A DNA stretch of 64,000 nucleotides from CAYRTD01 sp964528675. Its GTDB lineage: Bacteria > Bacteroidota > Bacteroidia > Bacteroidales > GCA-2748055. Of the stretch, positions 1-8,492 are shown one piece after another. A program made the position numbers and the translations under genes. Under the pieces are notes generated by a model. It did no database searches, had not been told where the DNA came from, and saw only the letters and a list, made by a program, of their open reading frames with translations. The stretch is taken from NCBI GenBank assembly GCA_964528675.1, contig CAZGTU010000008.1, positions 1-64,000 of the forward strand. Reading direction: 5' to 3'. Position 1 is the first letter of the stretch, and the number at the start of each line of letters is the position of its first letter.

Positions 1-138
1 GGCCAGATTTTACCGGGCGTACCTGTTGTAGAAACCGGAGATGAAAGTAAATGGCCGGGATTATCTTATATAATTTTCCCGGGCAATGTTGGAAATAAAG
101 AATCTCTTATGGAATTATACAGTAAATTGCTATGGTGA
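1..138 (+). CDS. Four-carbon acid sugar kinase-like protein (DUF1537/OtnK type), 3' end only
   Basis: The open frame enters from the left edge and ends at a TGA at 136-138, giving 45 C-terminal residues. It reads GQILPGVPV near the start and IIFPGNVGN further on. This spacing resembles the end of DUF1537 kinases, where an E-I-A-P-G-V-P segment is followed by a K-S-G-N-F-G segment in the nucleotide-binding half. Such enzymes phosphorylate four-carbon sugar acids such as threonate or erythronate, or related 3-oxo acids, in the cytoplasm. The gene converges on a minus-strand cluster with enolase-superfamily proteins and a dicarboxylate-type transporter, which fits sugar-acid breakdown. The assignment rests on a short tail and the rest of the gene lies outside the window. 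Confidence 0.55.
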   Translation, partial: GQILPGVPVVETGDESKWPGLSYIIFPGNVGNKESLMELYSKLLW

Positions 139-146
139 TATATTGA

Positions 147-497
147 TCAGCTCTTAACTCGTATATGCTTATTGATATAATCCTGATCAATATTAACCCC
201 TGATCCGGGGCCTGTTGGCACCTTTACTTTTCCATTTACAACTTTGAGAGAAGAAGTCGGACATTCCATATGTATTTCTTTATTCAACCCCTTGAATTCA
301 TGGTAGGGTCCTGCATTGCCCAGAGCAGAAACAAAATGCATCATGTAAAGATAGCCGAGTCCGGAACCTGAAATATGCGGCGTACATGGCAGTCCTTTCA
401 CTTCTGCCATTCTGGCCACTTTCATTGATCTTAGCATACCTCCAAAATAAAACATATCGGGTTGCAATACCTGTAAAGCATTATTTCCAATACTTAC
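147..497 (-). pseudogene. C-terminal remnant of an enolase-superfamily (mandelate racemase/muconate cycloisomerase-like) gene
   Basis: About 115 residues match the last third of the two full-length enolase paralogues in this window. Shared segments include QPDMFYFGG, the general-base His segment PHISGSGLGYLYMMHFVSA, and AGPYHEFKGLN. Homology continues upstream past the first usable start codon (a TTG at 465-467) to about base 491 and is then cut by a TGA at 498-500. The N-terminal capping domain, the KxK pair and the metal ligands are missing, so it cannot be an active enzyme. It directly follows a truncated sulfatase start, which suggests a deletion joined two genes. It lies at the 3' end of the minus-strand operon. 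Confidence 0.85.
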
Positions 498-765
498 TCA
501 AGTAACCCCATCAATTCAGGGCCACAGATGGGTGAATTAATATGGGTATTTGTAAAACTAAACTTCGTGCTGCTAATTTTTGTAAATTAGGCGTAATGGT
601 CTGCAGATGCCCCATTAATGGTTCGATAGCATCATTTAAATCGTCACAAACAGATAAAAAGGATGTTTGGTTTTTCATTAGTCTTTCCTTTTTTGAATTA
701 CAGGAGGACACTACAATCAACAATAGAATAAGTAACGCTGAATATTTCAGATCATTTAGATTTAT
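494..765 (-). pseudogene. Truncated, frameshifted sulfatase (S1 family) N-terminus
   Basis: The frame encodes a lipoprotein-like signal (hydrophobic stretch ending VVSSC) followed by a sulfatase start: VCDDLND (metal-binding Asp pair), MGHLQTITPNLQKLAARS. After that the frame shifts. In the next frame the sequence continues FTNTHINSPICGPE, the segment that leads into the CxPxR formylglycine motif, so one base was probably lost in a T run near 560-567. Homology stops right after Cys-Gly-Pro, and a TAA follows at 494-496. The codon at the expected start (763-765) reads ATA rather than ATG. The catalytic site is destroyed. The remnant is 11 bp downstream of the transporter gene, in operon position. 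Confidence 0.75.
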
Positions 766-776
766 GCACTATGTGT

Positions 777-2282
777 CTATTTTGCCCATTCTGGTATTTC
801 ATTGAAGGTTACACCAAACAAGGTGGCAATCATCAGGTAAGTCATTATGGTAATCACGATTATTCCAAGCAGGTTAAGTAAAAATCCAGTCCGTATCATC
901 CTGTCAATAGTGACCTTGCCTGTACCAAAAATTATGGCATTTGAAGGTGTTGCTGTTGGCAGCATAAAGGCCAGAGAAGAGGCAATGGTAGCCGGAATCA
1001 TGAATAGTAATGGATTATCGCCCGTGGCAACAGCAATCGCAGCAAACGCAGGAAGCAGCATTTGTGTTGAAGCCACATTCGAGGTTAATTCAGTTAAGAA
1101 AGACATCATGGCAACGATAGCTAATACAAAGATGATGGATGGGATGGTATCCCCCCATGAGAGCTGTTCACCAAACCAGAGTGCAAGGCCTGATGATTCG
1201 AATCCTTTCGCCAGAGCAAAACCACCACCAAAAAGTAATACAATATTCCAGGGTAAACGGTTCGCGGTCTTCCAGTTCATAATTTTTTCTCCAGGTTTGT
1301 TTTTTGATGGCCACAGAAACAAGATAAGTGAAATAAATATAGCTGTTGTTCCATCATTGATATATCCGGGCTCCTCAAAGAGGGAAGCCCAACCCGGAAT
1401 GGTAAAGTTTTCAGTACTGATGCCTGCCCTGGAGATCCAGAGCAGCGCCAGGGCAATAAATAAAATAAACACTGTTTTTTCCTCATAGTTGGTTTTACCA
1501 AGGGCTTTTAACTGCACCTTAAAGGTATCAGCAGAAAGATTTGCCCATTTTTCACTGGGTTTAAAGATAGAATATAACAATCCAAATGCAGCTATAAACA
1601 TAATTACCGTTATGGGTAAAGCAAATATAAACCATTGGGCAAAGGAAATCTCCGGGGCGGCAGGATACAACAGGGATAAAATTCTAACACAAATAAGGTT
1701 TGTAGGCGTGCCTACCAGGGTAGCATTACCTCCTATTGAGGCACTATAAGCAATACCAAGCAAAAGACCCAAACCATATTTTGAAATTTTCTTCTTACCA
1801 ACATTTACTTCCAGCTCAAAGATAATGGAGGTTACGATGGGAATCATCATCATGGTGGTTGCTGTATTGGAAATCCACATGGATAATATCATGGTAGCCA
1901 GCATAAACCCAAAAAGAATTCTACCCGGGCTTACTCCTACCCATTTAAGAATATTCAGTGCGATGCGCTTATGCAAATCCCAGCGTTCCATAGCCAGGGC
2001 CATAATAAAGCCGCCAATAAAAAGAAAAATAATATGGTTAATATAGGAACCTGATACTACTCTACCATCAAGAATACCCAACATAGGAAATACAGCAATT
2101 GGCACAAGTGCAGTAACCGATAATGGTAAGGCTTCGGTTACCCACCAAATGGCCATCAACATAGCCACGGCAAAAGTTTTTGTAATTACAGGCTTTCCAG
2201 GTTCTAAATCAACAAATAAAAGAATAAATATAAATGCTGCTAATCCGATAAAAAATCCAATTGTCTTTTTATTATTTGCCAT
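777..2282 (-). CDS. SLC13/DASS-family sodium:divalent-anion (dicarboxylate-type) symporter
   Basis: This 501-residue polytopic inner-membrane protein has the two-repeat signature of the DASS family. The first repeat carries SNTATTMMMIP followed by NATLVGTPTN. The second carries ELTSNVASTQMLLP and later LPTATPSNAI. These SNT and TPTN-type hairpins bind sodium and the carboxylate or sulfate substrate. Length fits the family. Family members import succinate-type dicarboxylates, citrate or sulfate with sodium, and the substrate cannot be read from sequence. It follows the GH51-like gene by 55 bp in a minus-strand operon with enolase-superfamily proteins and sulfatase remnants, so import of sugar acids or other anions released outside the membrane is a reasonable inference. 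Confidence 0.92.
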   Translation of the reverse strand: MANNKKTIGFFIGLAAFIFILLFVDLEPGKPVITKTFAVAMLMAIWWVTEALPLSVTALVPIAVFPMLGILDGRVVSGSYINHIIFLFIGGFIMALAMERWDLHKRIALNILKWVGVSPGRILFGFMLATMILSMWISNTATTMMMIPIVTSIIFELEVNVGKKKISKYGLGLLLGIAYSASIGGNATLVGTPTNLICVRILSLLYPAAPEISFAQWFIFALPITVIMFIAAFGLLYSIFKPSEKWANLSADTFKVQLKALGKTNYEEKTVFILFIALALLWISRAGISTENFTIPGWASLFEEPGYINDGTTAIFISLILFLWPSKNKPGEKIMNWKTANRLPWNIVLLFGGGFALAKGFESSGLALWFGEQLSWGDTIPSIIFVLAIVAMMSFLTELTSNVASTQMLLPAFAAIAVATGDNPLLFMIPATIASSLAFMLPTATPSNAIIFGTGKVTIDRMIRTGFLLNLLGIIVITIMTYLMIATLFGVTFNEIPEWAK

Positions 2283-2337
2283 TCGCCCCTTTTATTTATA
2301 TTTCCTGCTTTACTGCAGATAATTACACTTTAATTCC

Positions 2338-4014
2338 TTATTGAATAGATTCCTTTACTTCAAATTCGATTATGGATACTGATTTTGCCGGCAGCAGCAC
2401 AGTTACTTTGTTTCTTTTTACATTGATGCCCTGCTCATCGAAACAAGCTACTTCCAATGATGAATCATCACAGGGAACATTTTTTATGTTGCCGGTGAAG
2501 ATATGGTGTATGGCAGGGCTGGTCAACTCAGAAAAACCAGAAAGATCGATGCTTACCTTTGAATCCTCATCAAAATGCCTGTTTATTATGTGAATAAATA
2601 CGTTCTCGGCATTCCTTGTGGCAAGAACATCAAGGTAGGCTACGGTATCAACCGGTGCTATACCACTCATCTGATACGGTTGGGTGTAAACCGGGATATT
2701 TTCGGTATCTATTTTCAATAATTGATTTCCATGATGCCGGGCATAAAAGCCTGTCACCTGCCCTGTAGGGTAAGCATGGGGTTCAAAGTCCATGGTGGGT
2801 GATACACGTATTCCTGTAATACCCCAGGCTTTTCCAACCAGCATGGACTGATTTGCAATTGAAATGCTCTCACCCTGGCGCATCAACGCATGGATAAAGC
2901 CTGCAGCGCCCATTCCCTTGGTAAAATGCGATCCTAACTGATCCTGATTCACCGAATTCGTGCCCCACCAGCCGTTCCAGTTCCACTCAGTAACGGCTAT
3001 GGGGTAGCCGGTATTTTTGACCATGTTAAAAACCCGGTTATCAAGTACTGACATGCCGGCCTCGTTAAATTCAGGCACAGCTACCCAGGCTTTCCAGATA
3101 TCCTCATCCGTAATGGAATCGCGGGGAATTTCTTTGTCATTGCTAACAATTTTATTTATACCCCATGGTTTATAAATATGGTATGACAGATAATCAATAT
3201 CATCGCCAAACATATCTTTGAGTGGCAGGGTAATCTCTTCGGAATTTCCATCAGCAATGATTTGAATATCCGGATCCACTTCTTTAAATGCTTTAATGAA
3301 TGCCTCAAGTGATTTAAAATACTGTTCTTTTAATTCAGGATCTATGGCACCAAATCTTTTCAACTGCCGATCCATAACCCAGGGTTCATTCGCAATTTGA
3401 ATGTATTTGACCCTGTATGGTTCAGGATGCCCGTTTTGAGCCCTGACGGCAGGCCAATCCGGCATTCCATCGGGTAATTCTGCACCCAATTCAGCATTGC
3501 AATAAGCCAGCAGGCCTGCTTCATGCATGGCGGCTTCCTGAATGCTTGTTCTGCTAAAATAGGCATCGCCAAAATTAATCACCAGCATCATTTCAGCACC
3601 CAGCTCTTCGGCCAGTTGACAGGCTTCGTCATAACCAAAATCATTGGTTACCGTATCGCCGGCATGGCCTACAAATACAGGTCTGCCTCCGATTCTTCCG
3701 GGAACATTATCGATCATGGTCGTCCAGTCCTGGAAATTCACATCTGTGCCTCCCGGGAAACGAATAACAGGTATATTCATGGTTTCCATTATTTCCGTTA
3801 CGCCATCCTGTAACTGGTGGGTACCGGGAATGAGTGCCGCTTCAGGACCCCATTCATCGTGCCAGCTTGGTTTCTCGAGAAACTGCCCGAACAGGCGGGT
3901 ATCCAACGGGGTAATAACTTCATCAAATACAGTAACTGTTATTTCTTCTTTTGAAGATTTACAACCTGCCAGCAGGATACACAATAGAAAAACGGAGATT
4001 AGGTTTCTTTTCAT
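2338..4014 (-). CDS. Lipoprotein glycoside hydrolase, clan GH-A, GH51/GH39-like
   Basis: The 558-residue product has a lipoprotein signal (LLAGC, Cys18) and a TIM-barrel core. RFPGGTD at about 85-91 followed by DW and an R-rich loop resembles the substrate-binding segment of GH51 arabinofuranosidases. ANEP places the likely acid/base at Glu210, and AVTEWNW places the likely nucleophile at Glu343, the clan GH-A arrangement on strands 4 and 7. The last ~110 residues (from about NVFIHIINRHF) look like the beta-sandwich end domain of GH51-type enzymes. It probably removes a side-chain or terminal sugar at the cell surface or in the periplasm. It starts 12 bp after the enolase homologue. Family number and specificity are uncertain. 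Confidence 0.75.
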   Translation of the reverse strand: MKRNLISVFLLCILLAGCKSSKEEITVTVFDEVITPLDTRLFGQFLEKPSWHDEWGPEAALIPGTHQLQDGVTEIMETMNIPVIRFPGGTDVNFQDWTTMIDNVPGRIGGRPVFVGHAGDTVTNDFGYDEACQLAEELGAEMMLVINFGDAYFSRTSIQEAAMHEAGLLAYCNAELGAELPDGMPDWPAVRAQNGHPEPYRVKYIQIANEPWVMDRQLKRFGAIDPELKEQYFKSLEAFIKAFKEVDPDIQIIADGNSEEITLPLKDMFGDDIDYLSYHIYKPWGINKIVSNDKEIPRDSITDEDIWKAWVAVPEFNEAGMSVLDNRVFNMVKNTGYPIAVTEWNWNGWWGTNSVNQDQLGSHFTKGMGAAGFIHALMRQGESISIANQSMLVGKAWGITGIRVSPTMDFEPHAYPTGQVTGFYARHHGNQLLKIDTENIPVYTQPYQMSGIAPVDTVAYLDVLATRNAENVFIHIINRHFDEDSKVSIDLSGFSELTSPAIHHIFTGNIKNVPCDDSSLEVACFDEQGINVKRNKVTVLLPAKSVSIIEFEVKESIQ

Positions 4015-4026
4015 GATAAAAATATA

Positions 4027-5289
4027 TTACGCTTTTACAATAGTATGCTTCTTAATATAATCCGGATCGATAATTACTCCAAGGCCAGGTCCCTTAGGAA
4101 CTTTAACCTTTCCATCTACAACCGTGAGGTCAGAAGTGGGGCATTCCATGGGCAAACTATTATTCAGCCCCTTAAATTCATGGTATGGCCCTGCGTTGGG
4201 TATTGCTGACACAAAATGCATCATGTATAAATACCCTAAACCTGAACCCGAGATATGCGGTATACAGGGCTTATTTTTTGAGGCACCCATTAACGCCACC
4301 TTCATGGAACGTATCATACCACCGAAATAGAATATATCAGGCTGAACAATATCCAGGGCATCATGATGAACCAGCCACCTGAAATTATGCATGCTGCCTT
4401 CCTGCTCGCCTCCAGCTACCGGGACATTCACGGCATCGGCCACAGCTTTTGTTTCTTCATACCAGTCGAAAGGCACCGGTTCTTCATAAAAATCAATGTT
4501 GTATTCTTCGAGAATCCTACCGATACGAATGGCTTCCTTCACATCGTACGATCCATTCGAATCGGCATAAATGGTCATATCGGGTCCAAAAGCTTTCCGA
4601 ACAAGAGGAATCAGTGCCTCCGTGCGTCCTACCGGTTTTTCTTCGTTGCTCATGCGTCCGCCAATTTTAAACTTCACTGCTTTGGCCCCGGTTTCGGCTT
4701 GTTTTTGTTTTATTTTTTCAATGGATTCCTCAGCCGACTGCCCCCGGTGATTATTAGCTTGATAAACAGCTACTTCAGGATTTCGAATGTCACCAATAAG
4801 CTCACCCATAGTTTTTCCGGCTATTTTGCCCAGCATATCAAGTATGGCAAATTCGAGCGTAGCCAGTGGCACCCAGATGGCCAGACTCTGTAGCTTATAA
4901 TTACTTTTAAAAACATACACCTCATCGAGTAACCGGTCGAGTTGTACGGCATCCTTCCCGATAAAAAAAGGTTGAATCCTGTTGGTAAAGATGGGATACA
5001 ACGATACCATCTGCATGTTGTTACTCACTGAAAGACCTTCTGCACCATCTTTGGAGCGAACGCGGCAGATGAAATTGTTTTCGTAGCGCAGCAGTTCAAT
5101 GGTATCGATGATAACCGGAACGGAAAAATACTGCGTTTTTAATACAGGCCGCGCCAGAATATCATCCAGGTCTTCACCGCCATCAGCGATGCTTGCAGCA
5201 TTTGTATCCGAACAACCGGCCAGCAGGGTTGAACCATAAAGAGAGCCAAGTGCTGTTTTCTTTAAAAAAGAACGTCTGTTAGTTTTCAT
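4027..5289 (-). CDS. Tat-exported lipoprotein of the enolase superfamily (MLE-like dehydratase or cycloisomerase)
   Basis: The 420-residue product begins with a twin-arginine signal (NRRSFLKK) that ends in a lipobox (LLAGC), so it should be exported folded and lipid-anchored. The enolase layout is complete: KFK at Lys206/Lys208, metal ligands in YADSNGSYD, FYEEP and GGEQE, and a PHISGSG histidine on the last strand. These are the residues that abstract an alpha proton of a carboxylate and stabilise the enolate. Family members dehydrate or cyclise sugar acids, normally in the cytoplasm. It is a close paralogue of the 8493-9770 protein. It sits between a truncated sulfatase and the GH51-like gene. 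The substrate is unknown; an aldonate or anhydro-sugar acid is a guess from context. Confidence 0.85.
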   Translation of the reverse strand: MKTNRRSFLKKTALGSLYGSTLLAGCSDTNAASIADGGEDLDDILARPVLKTQYFSVPVIIDTIELLRYENNFICRVRSKDGAEGLSVSNNMQMVSLYPIFTNRIQPFFIGKDAVQLDRLLDEVYVFKSNYKLQSLAIWVPLATLEFAILDMLGKIAGKTMGELIGDIRNPEVAVYQANNHRGQSAEESIEKIKQKQAETGAKAVKFKIGGRMSNEEKPVGRTEALIPLVRKAFGPDMTIYADSNGSYDVKEAIRIGRILEEYNIDFYEEPVPFDWYEETKAVADAVNVPVAGGEQEGSMHNFRWLVHHDALDIVQPDIFYFGGMIRSMKVALMGASKNKPCIPHISGSGLGYLYMMHFVSAIPNAGPYHEFKGLNNSLPMECPTSDLTVVDGKVKVPKGPGLGVIIDPDYIKKHTIVKA

Positions 5290-5362
5290 TATATCCGTTT
5301 TAAAATTTTAATTGACCAATATTGCAGTAATTCTTTTGGTTCTTCCAATACTCATTTTAAAA

Positions 5363-5671
5363 TTAGAATTTTATGGTTTTAATGCCGCTTCCCGATTTTT
5401 TGTTATGGTTCCGGTTATCAATCAGGACAGTATTCGATGATTTTGCCATGTTATAAAAGGTAGTAAACCTCATCCCGTTGTTTGCCAGCCGTTCAATATT
5501 GGGGGTTTGAATCTCGCCTCCGTAAGCACTGATATCTGAATACCCTACATCATCAGCCATGATAAGCAAGATATTAGGGGTTTCGACTTCCGGTTCACTG
5601 CAGGAAGTCGCGGAGAGAAGTAATCCGGCCACGCATAATTTTACTGCATGTTTAACCTGATACAATTTCAT
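5363..5671 (-). pseudogene. Truncated sulfatase (S1 family), N-terminus only
   Basis: The 102-residue frame has a lipoprotein signal (SATSC) and a clear arylsulfatase start: NILLIMADDVGYSDISAYGG with the metal-binding Asp pair, then QTPNIERLANNGMRFTTFYNMAK. Similarity stops exactly where the C/S-x-P-x-R formylglycine motif should follow. The remaining 23 residues (NTVLIDNRNHNKK onward) do not look like sulfatase and may be the 3' end of the same or another gene joined by an internal deletion. Normal length would be about 480-550 residues, so no activity is expected. It lies between the lyase gene (6 bp) and the enolase homologue (73 bp). Confidence 0.85.
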
Positions 5672-5677
5672 AGTGCA

Positions 5678-7855
5678 CTACTCTTTAATAAGTTTTTTAA
5701 TCACCTGGTTACTTCCTTCCTGTATTTTCAGGAGATACATACCTGCAGGTAGCGAGCTACCGGCTGAATTGCTGCCATTCCAAATAAACGTAGCAGAGGC
5801 TTTGGCATTCACTTGCTTTGCAAATACCAACCGTCCGGAATAATCATAAATTGTAATTTGAACATTGCCTTGCTGAACATTGCTTAAATTTATGTTGGTA
5901 TTTTCATTGAATGGATTAGGATAAACACTTATTTCCGTATCTGAAGAAAGCGGAGCATTTACAAAAGTGGAAAAATCTGTCAAACTACTATCATTCGGAA
6001 TAAATTCAACAGCTATCTGACTGATTGCCGGGTTCATCAGGGTATATTCAATGGCCAGTATTTGGGTTCCTTCATTGGAACGTTGCCTGTCATCTTTTGG
6101 ATCTGTAGACAAAATGGAGAATTCGGCATCATCAGGCTGATTAATCTGAACTTTCAAAACCTTCCCGTTCTTTCGTAACAAGGCTTCAGATTGGTTCAAT
6201 TCAATATCAGCATCGGTAACCATCTGCCACCGGAGCGGCAGGTATTCAAAGCTTTGTTCAATTCGATCTGAGATAATAATTCGTTGCCTTTCCTTCATCT
6301 CAAATGAACGTACAGTTTTTCCAACAAGGGGGTAAAGTTCACTCAGGTTAACCTGAGCAAACGCGTAGTTTTCATCGCTATAAAAACTGGTTATATCAGC
6401 AAAGCCATTTAACTCCTGTAACCTGTCCATCATGGTTAAGGTATTATGGCTGAAATTCTGCGTGCGGTAATAGTCCCAGCGTTTACCATTCCTGTCATAG
6501 TAGCCCGGAAGCGAATTATCACCGGTTCCCAAATCCATAGCCCAACGTTCTCCTTCAGCGTCCAGCACAAACGTTCCTACATCCATGTGGGCATGATTTG
6601 TATTTGGTGTTCCTCCTTTGAAGCCAATATAAACGGCGTCATCCTCCCAACTGCTGTGAAAAGAACCTACGGCAGTTTCCCCGCTGCTGATGGCAATGTC
6701 CAAAGGAAAATCCTCATAGGTAATATTTTGTCCTGCATCATTGTACCAGGCGGCCAACAGGGCAAGAAACCGGTCGAGGGTATCGTCGTTCATCAGGTCG
6801 TGTGTCCGCATCCTGGGTAAATCTTTTCTTACGGTAAGTCTTTCGAACCACGCGTAGCCAGGTTCTTCGAATTCATGCGACATCCAGAATAAAACCGGTG
6901 AATAGTATAGGGTCTTTTTTGAATCGCCATAATTAAAGTACAATCCGGTTGGCCCTGCTGTATGAATGTGAAAAAGTCCTGACTTACCCATGGGTTCATA
7001 GCCGGGGTCATCTTCCAGCCCCATGAGATGTCCGAATGTTGTTTTCAAAGCCGAAAGAAACATACCGTTGTAAGTAGTTCCGTAAGCCCAGTAAGTTGGC
7101 CCCTCATGCCAGGCTCCATCAGGGATATAGCTGGTCATGGCCTTAGGAATAGACTTTATAGCGTTGTCAACAATTATTTTGGTCGTATCCGGCTTTTCTT
7201 CGGCAATAGCCAGGGCGAGTAAGGTCAGCCCGCCGTTGCATACCTGGTTCCAGTTGTTTATTGCGCCTACCCACCAACCACTTTGATGCTCACCGTTGTA
7301 GGCCTTTATACCCTCTCTTAAACCATGTTTGACTAATCCGGGGATTATCTCAGCCTTGTCTTCTTCCGTAAGATAATCATATACCCAGTCGTACCCGATT
7401 CCGGTTAAGGCTGATATCTCTCCAATATTCAGGTAATGGCTTGGCCCCCAATCAGGAAATGCTGCTGCTGCTTTAAGTTCATCCCGCACCCGCGCGGCAT
7501 AAACTGTATCTCCTGTCATCTGGTACATCAATCCGCAATTGAAAACCCGCAGCATGGCATGGCGCCGTTGGTATTTTAGCCTTGGATTACCCGGCCCATC
7601 AAACTCATAGGCTATTAATGGAACATTCAGAGCGCTGTCAGCATAAAACACAATGATTTCCATCAGACTTTGAAACAGGGTATCTGTTTCCCAATAGGTT
7701 TTTAGTTCCTCTACTCTTGCTTCCGTGAGAATTAATCTTGGATGAGCTTTTAGGTTTGAATAATCCGGATCAGATTCGATGATTTTGGTATCATAAATCT
7801 GTGCATTCATCATACTATGTACCAAAATAAAAACCAACAGTAAATATTTCTTCAT
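5678..7855 (-). CDS. Secreted heparinase II/III-like polysaccharide lyase with type IX secretion tail
   Basis: The 725-residue protein has a signal peptide, an alpha/alpha-toroid N-terminal half and a beta-sandwich half in the heparinase II/III arrangement. Likely catalytic or binding segments are NNWNQ (200-204), HEGPTYW (250-256) and NHAHMD (420-425), the last being the family's hallmark. These enzymes cleave uronic-acid-containing glycans by beta-elimination. The final ~80 residues (YPNPFNENTN onward, ending KKLIKE) form a type A T9SS sorting domain, so the enzyme should cross the outer membrane. It is the first gene of the minus-strand operon and is divergent from the 8493 operon. Polymer specificity cannot be told. 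Confidence 0.85.
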   Translation of the reverse strand: MKKYLLLVFILVHSMMNAQIYDTKIIESDPDYSNLKAHPRLILTEARVEELKTYWETDTLFQSLMEIIVFYADSALNVPLIAYEFDGPGNPRLKYQRRHAMLRVFNCGLMYQMTGDTVYAARVRDELKAAAAFPDWGPSHYLNIGEISALTGIGYDWVYDYLTEEDKAEIIPGLVKHGLREGIKAYNGEHQSGWWVGAINNWNQVCNGGLTLLALAIAEEKPDTTKIIVDNAIKSIPKAMTSYIPDGAWHEGPTYWAYGTTYNGMFLSALKTTFGHLMGLEDDPGYEPMGKSGLFHIHTAGPTGLYFNYGDSKKTLYYSPVLFWMSHEFEEPGYAWFERLTVRKDLPRMRTHDLMNDDTLDRFLALLAAWYNDAGQNITYEDFPLDIAISSGETAVGSFHSSWEDDAVYIGFKGGTPNTNHAHMDVGTFVLDAEGERWAMDLGTGDNSLPGYYDRNGKRWDYYRTQNFSHNTLTMMDRLQELNGFADITSFYSDENYAFAQVNLSELYPLVGKTVRSFEMKERQRIIISDRIEQSFEYLPLRWQMVTDADIELNQSEALLRKNGKVLKVQINQPDDAEFSILSTDPKDDRQRSNEGTQILAIEYTLMNPAISQIAVEFIPNDSSLTDFSTFVNAPLSSDTEISVYPNPFNENTNINLSNVQQGNVQITIYDYSGRLVFAKQVNAKASATFIWNGSNSAGSSLPAGMYLLKIQEGSNQVIKKLIKE

Positions 7856-8492
7856 TTTATCTTATCAAATATCTTTCTGGACATTATGTCATTAATTATG
7901 AAAAATCATTGTTCTAGCTGATTTTTTCTGTCTTCTAAAATAACAAGTATACTAAAATTATTTTTTAAAAAAATTCCAAGGTTCAGGACAAAGTAGTACA
8001 GGATAATGTCAGATTTGTGACAAACTTAAAAGAGGAGAATGAAGGAATTTGTAATAAATTGCAAAACAGGTCCTTGCAACAGTTAACAACACAACATAAT
8101 TTGTCATACCATTGATTTAATGAATGAATGACGATAAATCACTTAACACAAAGATTGAATACCAATTAAACTTAAAATCTACCACTCAAGGATACGATTA
8201 GGTTAAACAAAACCTTATCAAGGAAATGCTGGAAATTTTACATGAGTTACGCAGAAAAAAAACGAATTTTTTTTTAGCCAAAATTCAAAATTTGATAATC
8301 CTCTCTAGCTATTGGTTACCCGGATTTTCATGTCATCCCCGGGACAAACAAATGCCAAAATCAGGACAAAGCATTAATGTACTGATTTACTGAACATTAA
8401 TACATCTCTAAAAACTCCCGGATATCAGTTGTTCCAATCGGTTTTCAGTATATTTGACCTGATACTACTAACCAGATTCTATTTTTGAATAT
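7856..8492. promoter_or_regulatory. Divergent intergenic region between two polysaccharide-degradation operons
   Basis: This 637-bp AT-rich stretch has no credible gene on either strand. It must hold the promoters of both operons. TCAGGACAAAG occurs twice, at 7983-7993 and 8361-8371, with the related GGGACAAAC at 8341-8349 and TGTGACAAACTT near 8017-8028. These could be operator sites for a regulator, which is inference only. A short palindrome GACATaATGTC lies at 7880-7890, close to the start of the lyase gene. Confidence 0.5.
8429..8456 (+). promoter_or_regulatory. Candidate Bacteroidota-type promoter of the 8493 operon
   Basis: TATATTTG at 8449-8456 is an exact match to the Bacteroidota -7 consensus TAnnTTTG. 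A TTG at 8429-8431 lies 17 bp upstream, in the range expected for the -33 element. The start codon is 37 bp downstream, leaving a short AT-rich leader without an evident Shine-Dalgarno sequence, as is usual in this phylum. Confidence 0.55.

Noticed and set aside
542..805. 87-residue plus-strand frame
   Set aside because: It is antisense to the sulfatase remnant and transporter end, with no export or domain features.
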